From contig NZ_JANJXQ010000176.1 of NCBI RefSeq assembly GCF_024708915.1, forward strand, positions 1 to 23,146: DNA of 23,146 nt. The letters run 5' to 3'. The translations under genes and the position numbers were made by a program. Positions 1 to 9,901 of this stretch are shown piece after piece. The notes below the pieces were generated by a model. The model searched no databases. It saw only the letters and a program-made list of their open reading frames with translations, and was not told where the DNA came from. This DNA is from Thiobacillus sp. (GTDB taxonomy: Bacteria; Pseudomonadota; Gammaproteobacteria; Burkholderiales; Thiobacillaceae). Position 1 is the first letter of the stretch. Every line of letters starts with the position of its first letter.

Positions 1-738
1 CTCGACCTCGATCAACTCACCGTGCGCAGCAAGCAGGATCGCGATTATGTCAGCGAAGTCGACCAGATGGCGGAACGCGCCATCATCGAAACCCTGCTCG
101 ACGCCTATCCGAATCACGGGATTTTAGCAGAGGAGTCCGGCGCGGCCGATGCCAGAAACGGCGAGGATTACCAGTGGATCATCGACCCGCTCGACGGCAC
201 CACCAACTTCCTCCATGGCCTGCAGCAATATTCGGTCTCCATCGCGCTCAGGCACAAGGGCCAGATCACCCAGGCCGTGGTGTACGATCCGGCCCGCAAC
301 GAGCTCTTCACCGCCAGCCGCGGCCGCGGCGCCTATCTCAACGAGCGCCGCATCCGCGCCAGCAAACGCAGCAAGCTTTCCGAATGCCTGATCGGCACCG
401 GCTTCCCCTTCCGCGATTTCAGCTTCGCCGAGGCCTACCTCAACATGTTCCGCGACATGATGCACGCCACCTCCGGCTTGCGCCGCCCCGGCTCCGCCGC
501 GCTCGATCTCGCCTATGTCGGCTGCGGCCGCTACGACGGCTTCTGGGAGATGCGCCTGAGCCCTTGGGACATCGCCGCCGGCAGCCTGATCGCGCAGGAA
601 GCCGGCGCACTGGTCGGCAATTTCATGGGCGACGAGGGCTTTCTCGAATCCGGCAACATCGTCGCCGCCAGCCCGAAAGTCTTCGCGCAGATGCTGCAGA
701 TCCTCGCCCCCCACCTGCCGCCCGAACTGAAGCTCTGA
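1..738 (+). CDS. suhB: Inositol-1-monophosphatase family protein SuhB, 5' end outside window
   Basis: Mg2+-dependent inositol monophosphatase family enzyme. In Enterobacteria SuhB also serves as an RNA polymerase/rRNA antitermination factor. Frame 1 is open from base 1, so the true start lies before the window. About 245 residues remain against roughly 265 in E. coli SuhB, so some 20 N-terminal residues are missing; a GTG at base 22 is internal. Visible family signatures are the metal-binding Glu in AEESG (near base 130), the DPLDGTTNF motif (near 187-213) and the C-terminal PWDIAAG motif (near 562-582). All expected catalytic acidic residues are present. It converges with the long minus-strand operon, separated by a 75-base gap containing a hairpin. 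It is a conserved housekeeping gene and probably marks the left boundary of the signalling cluster. Confidence 0.93.
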   Translation, partial: LDLDQLTVRSKQDRDYVSEVDQMAERAIIETLLDAYPNHGILAEESGAADARNGEDYQWIIDPLDGTTNFLHGLQQYSVSIALRHKGQITQAVVYDPARNELFTASRGRGAYLNERRIRASKRSKLSECLIGTGFPFRDFSFAEAYLNMFRDMMHATSGLRRPGSAALDLAYVGCGRYDGFWEMRLSPWDIAAGSLIAQEAGALVGNFMGDEGFLESGNIVAASPKVFAQMLQILAPHLPPELKL

Positions 739-775
739 CCGCTTTCGAAGCGGCGAGCAGCCGTAGCGCGGCAAG

Positions 776-808
776 CCGGACCCGCCCTCGATTGCAAGGG
801 CGGGCCGG
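776..808. terminator. Hairpin between convergent genes, possible bidirectional terminator
   Basis: A perfect 8-bp stem (CCCGCCCT at 781-788 with AGGGCGGG at 797-804) closes an 8-base loop. With one bulged A it can be extended by CCGG/CCGG to 12 bp. It lies between the stop of suhB (738) and the stop of the minus-strand response regulator (814). No U-tract follows on either strand, so it is terminator-like only; Rho may be needed. Confidence 0.45.
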
Positions 809-813
809 CCCCA

Positions 814-2544
814 TTACTGCACAAGCGAATGGTTCCGCTTATCGCCGATAGCGCGGTTGGAAGGATTCAGTTCGTAATACACGACCACCTCGTTGCCGGC
901 ACCGGCGTAGTGCATTTCATGGCTCAAGCGCCGCACCAGTTCGATGCCGCGCCCATACAATCCGCTCTCCGCCATCCGCGAGCGGGCCGTCCAGTTGAAC
1001 CCGGGGCCGCTGTCGCGCACGGAAATTTTCACCATCTTGCGGTTATCGCGCCGCAGGATCTCGATCCCGATGTCGATGAACCCCTCCTGCAGTTCCTTCA
1101 AGGCGTTCTGGCGCTGGGCCGCGTAGGCGGCGAATCCGTCGCCGCTCGTTTTAAGCGAGGAATCCATCCGCAGCAGTCCATGATCCAGCGCATTCGACAC
1201 CAGTTCGGACAGAATCAGGAAAATCTGGCCGGCATGTTCTTTCGTCGCCGCGATCCGCTCGATCACGCCGGACAGGGTCGGCACCACATCCAGGTTTTTC
1301 AGGTCCTGCGCCTCGAAATGAAACGACATGCACAGGCCATCGCTGCCGTATTCCGCAGCATCCGCATGCGCAGCCGGCTGCTCCAGCGTGCCCGGAGCGG
1401 GAACCGCCACCATCAGCACGCTGATGTCGTCCACCAGCGCCCCCGCCCGATGCTCGTCCAGCGCCGCCACCAGCGCCTCGAAACGATGCGCCGGCGCAGC
1501 CGATTCCAGCGTGGCGCAGGCACGCTCGGCGCCGAACTGCTCGCCTGCGGCATTTTCAGCCTCGGTCAGGCCATCCGTCCACAGGAACAACTGGCATTCC
1601 CCTTCGTAGGAATACACCTCGAGTTCCGCCGAGAATTCTTCCGGCGGCAACAGGCCGAGCGGCACATGCCGGGATTTCCAGTGCTTGACGATTTCCCCGT
1701 CGGCATCGACCAGGCGGGGATAGGGGTTTCCGCCGTTCCAGACCTCGATCGTCCCCATCACGGGATTGATCGAAACGAGCGTCAGGGCGGCATAGCGTCC
1801 CGCAGGCATCATGGTGTGCATGCGGCTGTTCATGACCTCGGCGATGCGTCCGATGCCGTAGCCAAGCTCGGTCATGGCGTAAAAGGTATCGAACTGCGGC
1901 AGCGAGGCCATCGCTGCGGGCAGGCCATGGCCCATGCCGTCGCTGAGCAGGATATGGTGGCATTTTCCGGGCGTGCGCGCGGCGGCGATCAGATCGCCGC
2001 TGAAATGCCATGCCGGGGTCACGCGGTAGCGCAAGGCGGGGTCGCTGAGTCCTTCGCGGTTGACCATGTACTCCATCAGCCGCGCCCCGAGGCGCCGCTC
2101 GTCTTCCGCCTGCCGGTAATAATCGGCCAGCTCCGCTGAGTGCCGGGAAAGCGCCTGCTGCAGTTCGGCGATCCGCTGGAACACCTGGATCTTGGCCTGA
2201 AACACCGGAAAAGACAGCGGCTTGGTCAAATAGTCGTCCGCCCCCGCCTGCAGCCCTTCAAGAACTTCGTCCTCGCGCGTGAGCGCGGTGACCATCAAGA
2301 TCGGCAGCCAGCGCGAGCCCGCCGCCTGGCGGATGCGCCGCGTCGCTTCCAGGCCGCCGATCCCGGGCATCATCACGTCCATCAGGATCATGTCCGGCGA
2401 CTCGGCAAGGAACTTCTCCAGCGCTTCCTCTCCCGAACGCGCCTCGACAAGGCGGTGCCCCATTCTTTTGACCACCTGACCGGCGATTGCAACATTGTTG
2501 GCGATGTCGTCCACCACCATGACCGTCATGCCGGATTTGTTCAT
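814..2544 (-). CDS. Response regulator with PP2C phosphatase and anti-sigma-type serine kinase domains (HsbR-like)
   Basis: Predicted partner-switch regulator that dephosphorylates or phosphorylates a STAS antagonist according to its own phosphorylation state. Seen in 576 residues: receiver (about 6-125; acceptor D56, T86, K108), helical linker (125-165), SpoIIE/PP2C domain (about 170-380; metal-ligand Asp at D184 in SGD, D202 in SDGMGHG, D324 in TDGLTE, D372/D373 in DDIS), then a GHKL/RsbW-type ATPase (about 420-560; N-box N451, D511 in DSGPGF, GRG at 531-533). All three domains look intact. REC-PP2C-HATPase is the architecture of Pseudomonas HsbR. The adjacent upstream STAS gene is the obvious substrate, and a sensor kinase in the same operon could phosphorylate D56 (inference). 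I chose ATG 2544 over in-frame ATG 2556 because GGAAGG precedes it; 2556 directly abuts the upstream stop and has no ribosome site of its own beyond that gene. Confidence 0.9.
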   Translation of the reverse strand: MNKSGMTVMVVDDIANNVAIAGQVVKRMGHRLVEARSGEEALEKFLAESPDMILMDVMMPGIGGLEATRRIRQAAGSRWLPILMVTALTREDEVLEGLQAGADDYLTKPLSFPVFQAKIQVFQRIAELQQALSRHSAELADYYRQAEDERRLGARLMEYMVNREGLSDPALRYRVTPAWHFSGDLIAAARTPGKCHHILLSDGMGHGLPAAMASLPQFDTFYAMTELGYGIGRIAEVMNSRMHTMMPAGRYAALTLVSINPVMGTIEVWNGGNPYPRLVDADGEIVKHWKSRHVPLGLLPPEEFSAELEVYSYEGECQLFLWTDGLTEAENAAGEQFGAERACATLESAAPAHRFEALVAALDEHRAGALVDDISVLMVAVPAPGTLEQPAAHADAAEYGSDGLCMSFHFEAQDLKNLDVVPTLSGVIERIAATKEHAGQIFLILSELVSNALDHGLLRMDSSLKTSGDGFAAYAAQRQNALKELQEGFIDIGIEILRRDNRKMVKISVRDSGPGFNWTARSRMAESGLYGRGIELVRRLSHEMHYAGAGNEVVVYYELNPSNRAIGDKRNHSLVQ

Positions 2545-2548
2545 GCGA

Positions 2549-2554
2549 CCTTCC
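2549..2554 (-). promoter_or_regulatory. Ribosome binding site deciding the start at 2544
   Basis: GGAAGG on the minus strand, 4 bases before ATG 2544. The alternative ATG at 2556 lies upstream of this element, which argues for the shorter protein. Confidence 0.6.
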
Positions 2555-2556
2555 AT

Positions 2557-2862
2557 TTACCTGATGGTGAACAGGCGGCGAAAATTCGATAGCTCGAAAA
2601 CCTGCGCCACCGCACCCTTGCAATTGAGCAGCGTGATGGATTTCGACGCACCTTTTGCCCGCTCCTTGAGCAACAGCAGCATGCCCATGGCGGAACTGTC
2701 GATATATTTCACCTGGTCGAAATCCAGCTCCAGTTCGTTGATGCACGCCTCCCGCAGCAGGGAATCGGTCGTCTCGTTAAACACGACATGGCTGTTGAAA
2801 TCGAAACGTCCATTCAGCACCAGACGCGCCCTGCTGCCTTCCTTCTGGGTATCTATGTCCAT
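2557..2862 (-). CDS. STAS-domain anti-sigma factor antagonist (HsbA/SpoIIAA-like)
   Basis: Single STAS domain of 101 residues, the usual size for SpoIIAA, RsbV and HsbA proteins. The phosphorylation loop reads YIDSSAMG with D55, S56 and S57; by alignment to SpoIIAA the second serine, S57, is the predicted phosphosite. The C-terminal half (residues about 77-98) shows the usual FELSNFRRLF-type helix. A strong AAAGGAG site precedes the ATG by about 8 bases. The response regulator with PP2C and kinase domains starts just 13 bases after the stop, and the pair matches the HsbA/HsbR gene arrangement in Pseudomonas. There, HsbA partners the anti-sigma-28 factor FlgM or a diguanylate cyclase. Whether the same partners apply here is inference; no flgM is visible in the window. 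Confidence 0.9.
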   Translation of the reverse strand: MDIDTQKEGSRARLVLNGRFDFNSHVVFNETTDSLLREACINELELDFDQVKYIDSSAMGMLLLLKERAKGASKSITLLNCKGAVAQVFELSNFRRLFTIR

Positions 2863-2909
2863 GCTTCCACTCCTTTCAAAAATCAGTCAATTGGGTAATC
2901 GAACCTGCG

Positions 2910-5879
2910 TTATGCATGCTGCGCCGCGTCATCCAGCGTCCCATCCAAAGCCGGATCCGGCAGGCAGCACGCTCCCGGAAGCTCGACCGTGAAGCAGCTA
3001 CCTTCTCCCGGAACACTCTCCACGCTGATGCTGCCCCCCATCAAATCCACCAGATGCCGGCACAGCGCCAGGCCCACGCCGATGCCTGGAATACTGGAGT
3101 TTTCCGCACCCAGCCGGCTGAAATACTGGAACAGCTCGTCCTGTTTCTCTGGAGGAATGCCGATTCCGGTATCGCTGACCGCAATGCGCATGACGCCGTT
3201 GCCCGGCACGTGGCAGGACACCGTCACGCGGCCGCCTTCCCGGTTGTACTTCACCGCATTGCTCAGCAAATTGAGCATGACCTGCTTGAAGCGCCGCGCA
3301 TCGATGCGCACCCGCCGCCGGGCGCATTCGCCGCCCGGATTGACGATCTCCACGCCTTTCTCGGATGCCTGCGCGGCGACCGCCTCCTGGCACTCGCGCA
3401 GCAGATCGGGCACATCGACGTCCTCCGGCTTCAGTTCCAGCCGGCCGGCTTCGATGCGGGACAGATCCAGCACATCGTCGATCAGTTCGCGCAACAGCCA
3501 GCCCGCCTCCAGAATGCGCTCGACGCAGTCCCGTTGTTCCTCGTTCAGCGGCGTGTGCGGGTCGGATTCCAGCAGCTGGGCGAAACCGACGATGGCGTTG
3601 AGCGGCGTCCGCAGCTCATGGCCGACGTGCGAAAGGAATTTCGATTTGGCACGGCTGGCCTGTTCGGCCGTATCCCTGGCGCGCACCAGCGCCCGTTCCA
3701 TGAGCACCTGATCGGTCACGTCGTTGATCGCCGCCACGTAGTGCGTAATCGCACCGCCCTCGCCGCGCACCGGCGAGATGAAAATATCGCACCACAGATT
3801 GCGGCCCCGGTGCGAGATGGCTTCCACCACCGCATGCATCTCGTCGCCCGCGATCACTGCGTCGAGGAAAAGCTGCCATGCCGTGACGCTCCCCGGGGAC
3901 GCCACCAGTATGGGCCAGCGCTGCCCCGGAATATCCGCCAGGGGAAGTTCGACGATGTCCGCATAGGCTGCGTTGGCGTACTCGACCGCGAAATCGCCGC
4001 GCCGGACGATCACGATGCCGCTTCCGCTCGCGGCAATCGCCCGGCCGCGCAGGCGCAACGCATCCTCCATCTGCTTGCGGGCCGTCACGTCGCGTATGGA
4101 AACCTGAATGCTCGCAATGTTCCCGGTTTCGTCCCGGGTCGGCGCGGCGGCGGCATCCACCCAGATGTATGCGCCATTCCGCTGCCGCATCCGGGCATAC
4201 TCGCACGCTCCCGGCTCGCCGAGCAGCGCCGGCCGGTGCAACTCTTTTCGCACCCGTTCGACATCGTCCGGATGCACCAGTTCGTAGCCGTCGTGCCCGA
4301 CCAGATCGGCCGGCGCATAGCCCAGCACGCGCTCGCAGGACGGGCTGACATAGGCATAGCGGCCATCCGGGTCGTGCAGCGAAATCATGTCCGTGGCGTT
4401 CTCGGCCAGCAGCCGGAAGCGCGCCTCGCTCTTCAGAAGCTCCGCATCGACCGCCAGCGCGTGCGTGATATCGGTGCGAATCGAGAAATAGCGTTCCAGC
4501 TGGCCGTTATCGTCGAAAAAAGGCACGATGGTCGAGGCCACCCAGTAATGGCTCCCGTCCTTGCGCCGATTGCGGATGTTGCCGTGCCAGACCTGACCCC
4601 GGGAAAGGGTTTCCCACAACGCGGTGAAGAACCAGGGCGGATGAAAGCCGGAGTTGACCAGGCGGTGATTCTGGCCGACGACCTCTTCCCGGCTGTACTG
4701 GCTGATCTCGCAAAACTTGTCGTTGGCGTAAACGATGTTTCCTGCCTTATCCGCAGCGCTGACGATGGCGTGCGCGTTGAACGCCTGCAGGTGCTGCGCC
4801 AATACGCGATCGCGCTGCGCCAGCTTCGCCGCCATCTCGTCCAGCGCGTGCGCGAGTTCGCCCAATTCGCTGCCCGCGGCCACCCCGCTGCGCTGCGCCA
4901 GATCGCCCGCTGCATGCGCATTCGCCTGGCGGATCAGGCGGCGCACCGGGGCGATGACCAGGCGCTCGGTGCCCACCCAGGCGAGCAGCAGCATTCCGCC
5001 GAACACGCCCAGCACGACCAGCACCGCCCATCCCCCGGTGCGGCGCACCTGCGCCAACGCGGTGTCGGTGGGGATGCCGACGGCGACAAAAGCATTCTCC
5101 CTGGCCGAACTGCTTTCCAGTTTGGCAAAGGAAAACAGGCGCGGAATGCCGTCCCCCCCGACCCCCTCGACAACGCCCGTCGTTGGGTCCGGCACGCCGA
5201 CCAGCCGCATCGCCGCGCCCACAGGCCGGCCGCGCCAGATTTCCGGCTCCGGATCGCTGTGAAGGATGACGCCGTTATGGTCGTAAAAAACCACCTCGGC
5301 GCCCTCGGGCAACACGCTGCCGAGGTTGCGCCGATCGAACCAGGAAAGGTCCACCGACACGAACAGATAGGCCAGATGCTCGCCGCGCCTGTCCAGAATG
5401 GGCTTGGCGACGATCACCACGGGCGCTTTCACCATGACGCCAAGATGGTAGTCGCCCACCACGATCTCGCCATGCCCCTGGCGTATCTGGCGAAACCACA
5501 GCCGGTCGCTGAAACTGGCCTGCTGAATCTCGGCAGACCCGCTGCAGATGGCGGCCCCCTCGACATCGGTCATGCCGGCATTGGCAAAAATTGCGTGCTT
5601 TGCAAGCACATCCTTGAAAATCGAACAGAATCCCGGCCTGCGCTCGACGATCGACGGGTTGGCTGACAGGGCGGACAGCAGTTCGCGGGCCGCATTGATA
5701 TGCTTTTCCTGCTCCAGCGAAATGCCCTGCACCAATGTTTTCGTCTCGCGGTAAACATCGTCGACAGCGTGTCGATACATCTGCATGCCGATGACCCAGG
5801 CTATGGCCAGCATGGGCAGCATGGCGAGCAGGATCAATGCGACCAAGCGGGAACGCAGGCTTTTGAACACGCGTTTCAT
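2910..5879 (-). CDS. Membrane sensor histidine kinase, Cache-HAMP-PAS-PAS-PAS-HisKA-HATPase
   Basis: Transmembrane sensor kinase of 989 residues. Order seen: membrane segment (about 12-34), periplasmic Cache-type sensor (about 40-280), second membrane segment (about 284-303), HAMP (about 305-358), three PAS domains (about 365-475, 485-602 and 610-725), dimerisation/phosphoacceptor helix with H754 in SHVGHELRTP, and the ATP-binding domain (N874; DTGIGIP from D903; GIGVGLAL near 932-939). No receiver or HPt is fused, so a separate response regulator is needed. The receiver of the downstream PP2C regulator is the nearest candidate in the operon (inference). The start ATG overlaps the stop of the upstream GGDEF/EAL gene in an ATGA junction, suggesting translational coupling; GGGAGGG lies just before it. 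An in-frame GTG at 5891 is possible but less convincing. The ligand is not predictable from sequence alone. Confidence 0.92.
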   Translation of the reverse strand: MKRVFKSLRSRLVALILLAMLPMLAIAWVIGMQMYRHAVDDVYRETKTLVQGISLEQEKHINAARELLSALSANPSIVERRPGFCSIFKDVLAKHAIFANAGMTDVEGAAICSGSAEIQQASFSDRLWFRQIRQGHGEIVVGDYHLGVMVKAPVVIVAKPILDRRGEHLAYLFVSVDLSWFDRRNLGSVLPEGAEVVFYDHNGVILHSDPEPEIWRGRPVGAAMRLVGVPDPTTGVVEGVGGDGIPRLFSFAKLESSSARENAFVAVGIPTDTALAQVRRTGGWAVLVVLGVFGGMLLLAWVGTERLVIAPVRRLIRQANAHAAGDLAQRSGVAAGSELGELAHALDEMAAKLAQRDRVLAQHLQAFNAHAIVSAADKAGNIVYANDKFCEISQYSREEVVGQNHRLVNSGFHPPWFFTALWETLSRGQVWHGNIRNRRKDGSHYWVASTIVPFFDDNGQLERYFSIRTDITHALAVDAELLKSEARFRLLAENATDMISLHDPDGRYAYVSPSCERVLGYAPADLVGHDGYELVHPDDVERVRKELHRPALLGEPGACEYARMRQRNGAYIWVDAAAAPTRDETGNIASIQVSIRDVTARKQMEDALRLRGRAIAASGSGIVIVRRGDFAVEYANAAYADIVELPLADIPGQRWPILVASPGSVTAWQLFLDAVIAGDEMHAVVEAISHRGRNLWCDIFISPVRGEGGAITHYVAAINDVTDQVLMERALVRARDTAEQASRAKSKFLSHVGHELRTPLNAIVGFAQLLESDPHTPLNEEQRDCVERILEAGWLLRELIDDVLDLSRIEAGRLELKPEDVDVPDLLRECQEAVAAQASEKGVEIVNPGGECARRRVRIDARRFKQVMLNLLSNAVKYNREGGRVTVSCHVPGNGVMRIAVSDTGIGIPPEKQDELFQYFSRLGAENSSIPGIGVGLALCRHLVDLMGGSISVESVPGEGSCFTVELPGACCLPDPALDGTLDDAAQHA

Positions 5880-8290
5880 GCGCCCTCCCACACATCGCCC
5901 GATCCATGCTCGGCGGTCACGGCTCGCGCCAATCCTTCGCGTTCAAGCGTGCGTATATCCAGCCGGCGCTCGCCGCGCAGCAGGCGTTCGGCGGCTTCCC
6001 CGGGCAGCGGACGGCTGAAGTAATACCCCTGCAGTTCGTCGCACTTCGCATAACGCAGAAAAGCGGCCTGCGCAGCCTCCTCCACCCCTTCGGCCACCAC
6101 CGCCAGACCCAGGCTGTGCGCCAGGGTGACGATGGCGCGCACGATGGCGGCATCGTCCGGATCCGTCGTAACGTCGCGCACGAAGGAACGATCGACCTTG
6201 AGCACATCGATTGGAAACAGTTTGAGATAGGACAGCGAGGAATAGCCGGTGCCGAAATCGTCCACCGACAGCGTCACGCCGAGCTTCTTGAGCGCACGCA
6301 GCGTGCCGATGGCCGCCTCGCTGTCGTGCATCACCGTGCTCTCGGTGATCTCCAGTTCCAGGAAAGCCGGATCCAGCCCGGTTTCCGCGAGCACCCGCTC
6401 CACGCGCTCCACCAGGCCCGGATCGCGGAATTGCCGCGCGGAAAGGTTCACCGACATGCGCATCCCGGGCGCGCCTCTGTCCTGCCATTGCCGCGCTTGC
6501 CCGCAGGCCGCCTGCAGAACCCAATCGCCCAGCGGCATGATGAGGCCGGTATCCTCTGCCACGCCGATGAACCGATCCGGGCCGATCAATCCTTCGCGCG
6601 GGTGATTCCAGCGCACCAGCGCCTCGAAGCCCAGCACCTCGCCTGTCGTCAGGCTGACGCGCGGCTGATAGTGCAGCATCAGCTCGCCGCGCTTGATGGC
6701 CAGGCGCAGGTCGTGTTCGATCTCGAGCCGGACGCGCATCTGTGCATCCATTTCCGGCGCGTAGAAACGGAAGGCATTGCGCCCTTCTTCCTTGGCGCGG
6801 TACATGGCGACATCGGCATTGCGCAGCAGGGAGCCGGCATCCTCGCCGTCCAACGGGCAGATCGACAGGCCAAGGCTGCCCGTCACATACACCTCGCGGC
6901 CATTCAGCACGAACGGATGCGACAGGGTATGCAGAACCTTTTCGGCCACGACCGCAGCATCCTCGATGCGCGCGATATCCGGCAACAGCAGAATGAACTC
7001 GTCGCCGCTCTGGCGGCCCACGGTATCGCGCTGCCGCAACACCCCGCCGATCCGCAACGCGACCTGGCGCAGCAGCGCGTCTCCCGCGTCATGGCCCAGG
7101 ATGTCGTTGATGTTCTTGAAATTGTCCAGATCCAGGTACGCCACCGCGAGCAGCCGCTGGCCTCGCTGCGCGCGGGCAATCGCCTGCCGCAGACGCTCCA
7201 GGATCAACACGCGGTTGGGCAGTTCCGTCAGCGCATCGTGGCGGGCGCGATGAAGCAGCAGGTCCTCCTGCTGCTTGCGCTCCGAAATGTCGCGCGCAAT
7301 CATCAGCACCGAAACGACCCGGTTTTCCATGTCCCGCTCGGGCACCATGCGCACATGGAAATGGCGCAAACCCAGCCCCGGCATTTCAATCCCGCACTCG
7401 ACGGTCGTCGCCTCGCCGCGTTCGAACACCTCGCGCGCGCCGTGCTGCCAGGCTGCCGCCGCCTCCGCGGGCAGTCCCAGTTCATCCCAGGTCTTGCCCA
7501 GGCATTCGCCATTTTCCACCCCGATGGCCAGCTCGTTCGCCGGATTGGCATACAGGTAGCGCAGCTCGCGGTCGAAACGCACGATCGCATCCGGCGCGTT
7601 GTCGACCAGCGCCCGGAATTCCTGCGAATGACGGCGCAGCAGATTTTCCATTTCCCGGGTCGTGGTGCTGTCGCGCAGCACGGCAAGGGTTTCGCATTGA
7701 CCGTCCAGTTCGATCCGCGACAGACTGAGCGAGACTGGAATGTCCTCGCCGTTTTTGTGCCGGACAAATAGGTCCCATCGACCGACCGGCGACTTCGGTG
7801 CAGGATCGACGACGCCGCCGTCGCGCTGCCGTGCGAACAAGGGATGCGGCTGGTCCGGAAAAAGTTTTTCCAGCAGCTCGCCGATCGTCTCCTCGCGGCG
7901 ATAGCCCAGCATCGTTTCCGTGGTCGAATTCGCCATCGCGATGCGTCCTCCCGCATCGAGCAGGAATACGGCATCCGGCGCCGCGTCGAAAACCATGCGG
8001 AAGCGTTGCCCGCTTTTCTGCGCGCGCGCTTTCGCCGCCTGCCATCCCGCGCCGAAGATCATGGCCGCCACCGCCACGGCGAGAATTGCTGCCGCATTGC
8101 GGAAGGCGGAATCGTTCTCGACAGGCAGCGTCGCCTGCGGCATCAGGGCATACAGGATGGCCAACAGGATCGCCAGGCAGGCGACCGCGAACAGGGAAAT
8201 ACCCATTCCGCCGGAAAGGAATAATCGACGCGCCTTCGCCGGCGCGGCCTGGCGATCAGACACTGTTTTTCGACCTCGCTGCGTGGTCAC
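5876..8290 (-). CDS. Membrane PAS-PAS-GGDEF-EAL protein, probable c-di-GMP turnover enzyme
   Basis: Dual-domain c-di-GMP protein of 804 residues. Two membrane segments (about 28-50 and 65-83) enclose a very short periplasmic loop. PAS domains follow at about 95-210 and 220-338, then GGDEF (about 345-510) and EAL (about 520-775). The signature is SGDEF at 428-432, a variant seen in active cyclases; an RxxD inhibitory site (R419-D422) sits exactly five residues before it. The EAL half looks catalytically complete: E556 in EAL, NLSARQF, LEITES, D677-D678 in DDFGTGY and AEGVE are all present. Phosphodiesterase activity is likely, cyclase activity possible. The gene starts with GTG inside the cheB stop (GTGA overlap); a second in-frame GTG 27 bases downstream, with AGCGAGG ahead of it, is an alternative start. 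Position directly after cheB suggests coupling of chemosensory signalling to c-di-GMP. Confidence 0.93.
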   Translation of the reverse strand: MTTQRGRKTVSDRQAAPAKARRLFLSGGMGISLFAVACLAILLAILYALMPQATLPVENDSAFRNAAAILAVAVAAMIFGAGWQAAKARAQKSGQRFRMVFDAAPDAVFLLDAGGRIAMANSTTETMLGYRREETIGELLEKLFPDQPHPLFARQRDGGVVDPAPKSPVGRWDLFVRHKNGEDIPVSLSLSRIELDGQCETLAVLRDSTTTREMENLLRRHSQEFRALVDNAPDAIVRFDRELRYLYANPANELAIGVENGECLGKTWDELGLPAEAAAAWQHGAREVFERGEATTVECGIEMPGLGLRHFHVRMVPERDMENRVVSVLMIARDISERKQQEDLLLHRARHDALTELPNRVLILERLRQAIARAQRGQRLLAVAYLDLDNFKNINDILGHDAGDALLRQVALRIGGVLRQRDTVGRQSGDEFILLLPDIARIEDAAVVAEKVLHTLSHPFVLNGREVYVTGSLGLSICPLDGEDAGSLLRNADVAMYRAKEEGRNAFRFYAPEMDAQMRVRLEIEHDLRLAIKRGELMLHYQPRVSLTTGEVLGFEALVRWNHPREGLIGPDRFIGVAEDTGLIMPLGDWVLQAACGQARQWQDRGAPGMRMSVNLSARQFRDPGLVERVERVLAETGLDPAFLELEITESTVMHDSEAAIGTLRALKKLGVTLSVDDFGTGYSSLSYLKLFPIDVLKVDRSFVRDVTTDPDDAAIVRAIVTLAHSLGLAVVAEGVEEAAQAAFLRYAKCDELQGYYFSRPLPGEAAERLLRGERRLDIRTLEREGLARAVTAEHGSGDVWEGA

Positions 8291-9363
8291 GCATATTTCA
8301 TGATCTCTGCCGGGATCGCCTGCAGCGATGCGCTGCGGTCCACTCCGCCCAGTTTCACCGCTTCCTTGGGCATGCCATAGACGACGCAGCTGGCTTCGTC
8401 CTGCGCCACGGTGGCCGCGCCCGCATCGTGCATTTCCTTGAGGCCGCGCGCGCCGTCATCGCCCATCCCGGTCATGATGACGCCCAGGGCATTGCGCCCC
8501 GCAAACTTGGCCACCGAACGGAACAGCACGTCTACCGATGGCCGGTGGCGGTTGACCACCGGGCCATCCACCACTTCGACGTGATACTGGGAGCCGTTGC
8601 GCTTCAACAGCATGTGTCTGCCGCCGGGGGCGATCAGCGCACGCCCGGGCATGACGCGGTCGCCGTTCTGCGCCTCGCGCACTTCGATCCGGCACAGGGT
8701 GTCGAGCCGGGCTGCGAAGGAGGCAGTGAACTTCTCGGGCATGTGCTGCACGATGACGATCCCGGGCGACACCCGCGGCAACGCCGTCAGCACCGCTTCC
8801 AGCGCCTGGGTGCCGCCGGTCGAGGTGCCGATGGCGACGATGCGCTCGGTCGTCTGCGCCATGGCCTGGCTCGCGGCGGGCAGAATCACGTCGGCGCCGA
8901 GCCTGGGCATCGCGGCAGCGGGCGGCGCAGCGCTGCCGACCTTCAGATTGCGGACATTGGCGTGCGCCGCCGTTTTCACGGCGCGAATCAGATCCGCAGC
9001 GGCGTCCTGCAGCGCCGTGCGCCGGTTGCCAATGCCCGGTTTGGGCACCACCCCGACCGCACCCGCCGCCAGGGCCTGCATCGCGGTTTCCGATCCCTTC
9101 TGCGAAATCGATGAGCAGATCACCACCGGCGTCGGCCGTTCCGCCATGATCTGCCTGAGAAAGGTGATGCCATCCATACGCGGCATTTCCACGTCCAGTA
9201 CGAGCACGTCCGGCCACTGCTTTTTCATCTTCTCCTGGGCGAAGATGGGGTCGGGCGCAACGGCGATCACCTCGATGCCGGCATCGCCGTTGAGCACTTC
9301 GGACAGCACCTGCCGCACCACGGCGGAATCGTCCACCACCAGGACTTTTATCCGTGTCGACAT
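8287..9363 (-). CDS. cheB: Chemotaxis protein-glutamate methylesterase/glutamine deamidase CheB
   Basis: Hydrolyses methyl-glutamate on chemoreceptors for adaptation, and is activated by phosphotransfer from CheA. It has 358 residues: an N-terminal receiver (acceptor D57 in VLDVEMP, K108) joined by a variable linker (about 125-172) to the CheB_methylest domain. The catalytic triad is visible as S181 in IGTSTGG, H207 in IVQHMPE and D303 in [15 protein letters not shown] lies a few bases before the ATG. It follows cheD by 12 bases, and its stop overlaps the start of the GGDEF/EAL gene. Length and motifs are ordinary for the family. Confidence 0.96.
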   Translation of the reverse strand: MSTRIKVLVVDDSAVVRQVLSEVLNGDAGIEVIAVAPDPIFAQEKMKKQWPDVLVLDVEMPRMDGITFLRQIMAERPTPVVICSSISQKGSETAMQALAAGAVGVVPKPGIGNRRTALQDAAADLIRAVKTAAHANVRNLKVGSAAPPAAAMPRLGADVILPAASQAMAQTTERIVAIGTSTGGTQALEAVLTALPRVSPGIVIVQHMPEKFTASFAARLDTLCRIEVREAQNGDRVMPGRALIAPGGRHMLLKRNGSQYHVEVVDGPVVNRHRPSVDVLFRSVAKFAGRNALGVIMTGMGDDGARGLKEMHDAGAATVAQDEASCVVYGMPKEAVKLGGVDRSASLQAIPAEIMKYA

Positions 9364-9375
9364 AAGCTTCCTGAT

Positions 9376-9885
9376 TCAGCAGTCATTGCAACGATCCACG
9401 CCCTGCGGGGCAAACTGGCGCACCCATACGTTTCCCGACCAGATGTCGAACAGCACCGTGCGATGGCCGGTACCGCCCAGATCTTCCGATGCCAGGCGCA
9501 GCCCATGGTGCTTCAGCAGATTCCGCCCGGCCTCGGCATTCTTGATCCCGATGTGGCTTTGCCCGGCATTGACCTGCCGCTGAAACATATTGCCGCCGCC
9601 AAACAATTTGACCTCGTAATCCTCGAGCGCCGTGCCGCTCCTGCGAATCTCCTCGAACAGGAGCCCGAGGGCCTCGTCCGCGTACTTGCCGTCCGCCAGC
9701 CTCGCTTCCCGCGCCTGCCGGGTCGGCAGCATGTAGTGGCACATGCCGCCGATCAGCAATTTCGGATGCCACAGCGTGATGGACACGCAGGAACCCAGGA
9801 TCGTGCGGATGCGGATATCCCGATCCCCGAAGTAGAACTCACCCGGGTTGAGGAAGATTTCGATGACGTGAGGCGGCTTGCGCAT
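9376..9885 (-). CDS. cheD: Chemoreceptor glutamine deamidase CheD
   Basis: Deamidates receptor glutamines, and in some bacteria is controlled by CheC. It has 169 residues from the chosen start. The catalytic Cys33 (ILGSCVS) and His50 (GGMCHYMLP) are spaced 17 residues apart, as in Thermotoga CheD. The LFGGGNM and IGIKNAE motifs are also present. I chose ATG 9885, 16 bases after the cheR stop, because a longer in-frame start (9933) would overlap cheR by 32 bases and add residues not typical of CheD. No strong Shine-Dalgarno sequence is visible. No cheC is present in the window, so a CheC partner is either elsewhere or absent. Confidence 0.95.
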   Translation of the reverse strand: MRKPPHVIEIFLNPGEFYFGDRDIRIRTILGSCVSITLWHPKLLIGGMCHYMLPTRQAREARLADGKYADEALGLLFEEIRRSGTALEDYEVKLFGGGNMFQRQVNAGQSHIGIKNAEAGRNLLKHHGLRLASEDLGGTGHRTVLFDIWSGNVWVRQFAPQGVDRCNDC

Positions 9886-9901
9886 GGACGATATCGCCGG
9901 C

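Noticed and set aside
2916..5666. 916-codon plus-strand open frame opposite the sensor kinase
   Set aside because: Rich in His, Arg, Gln and Ala as expected for antisense of GC-rich genes; the opposite strand has a full Cache-HAMP-PAS-kinase protein.
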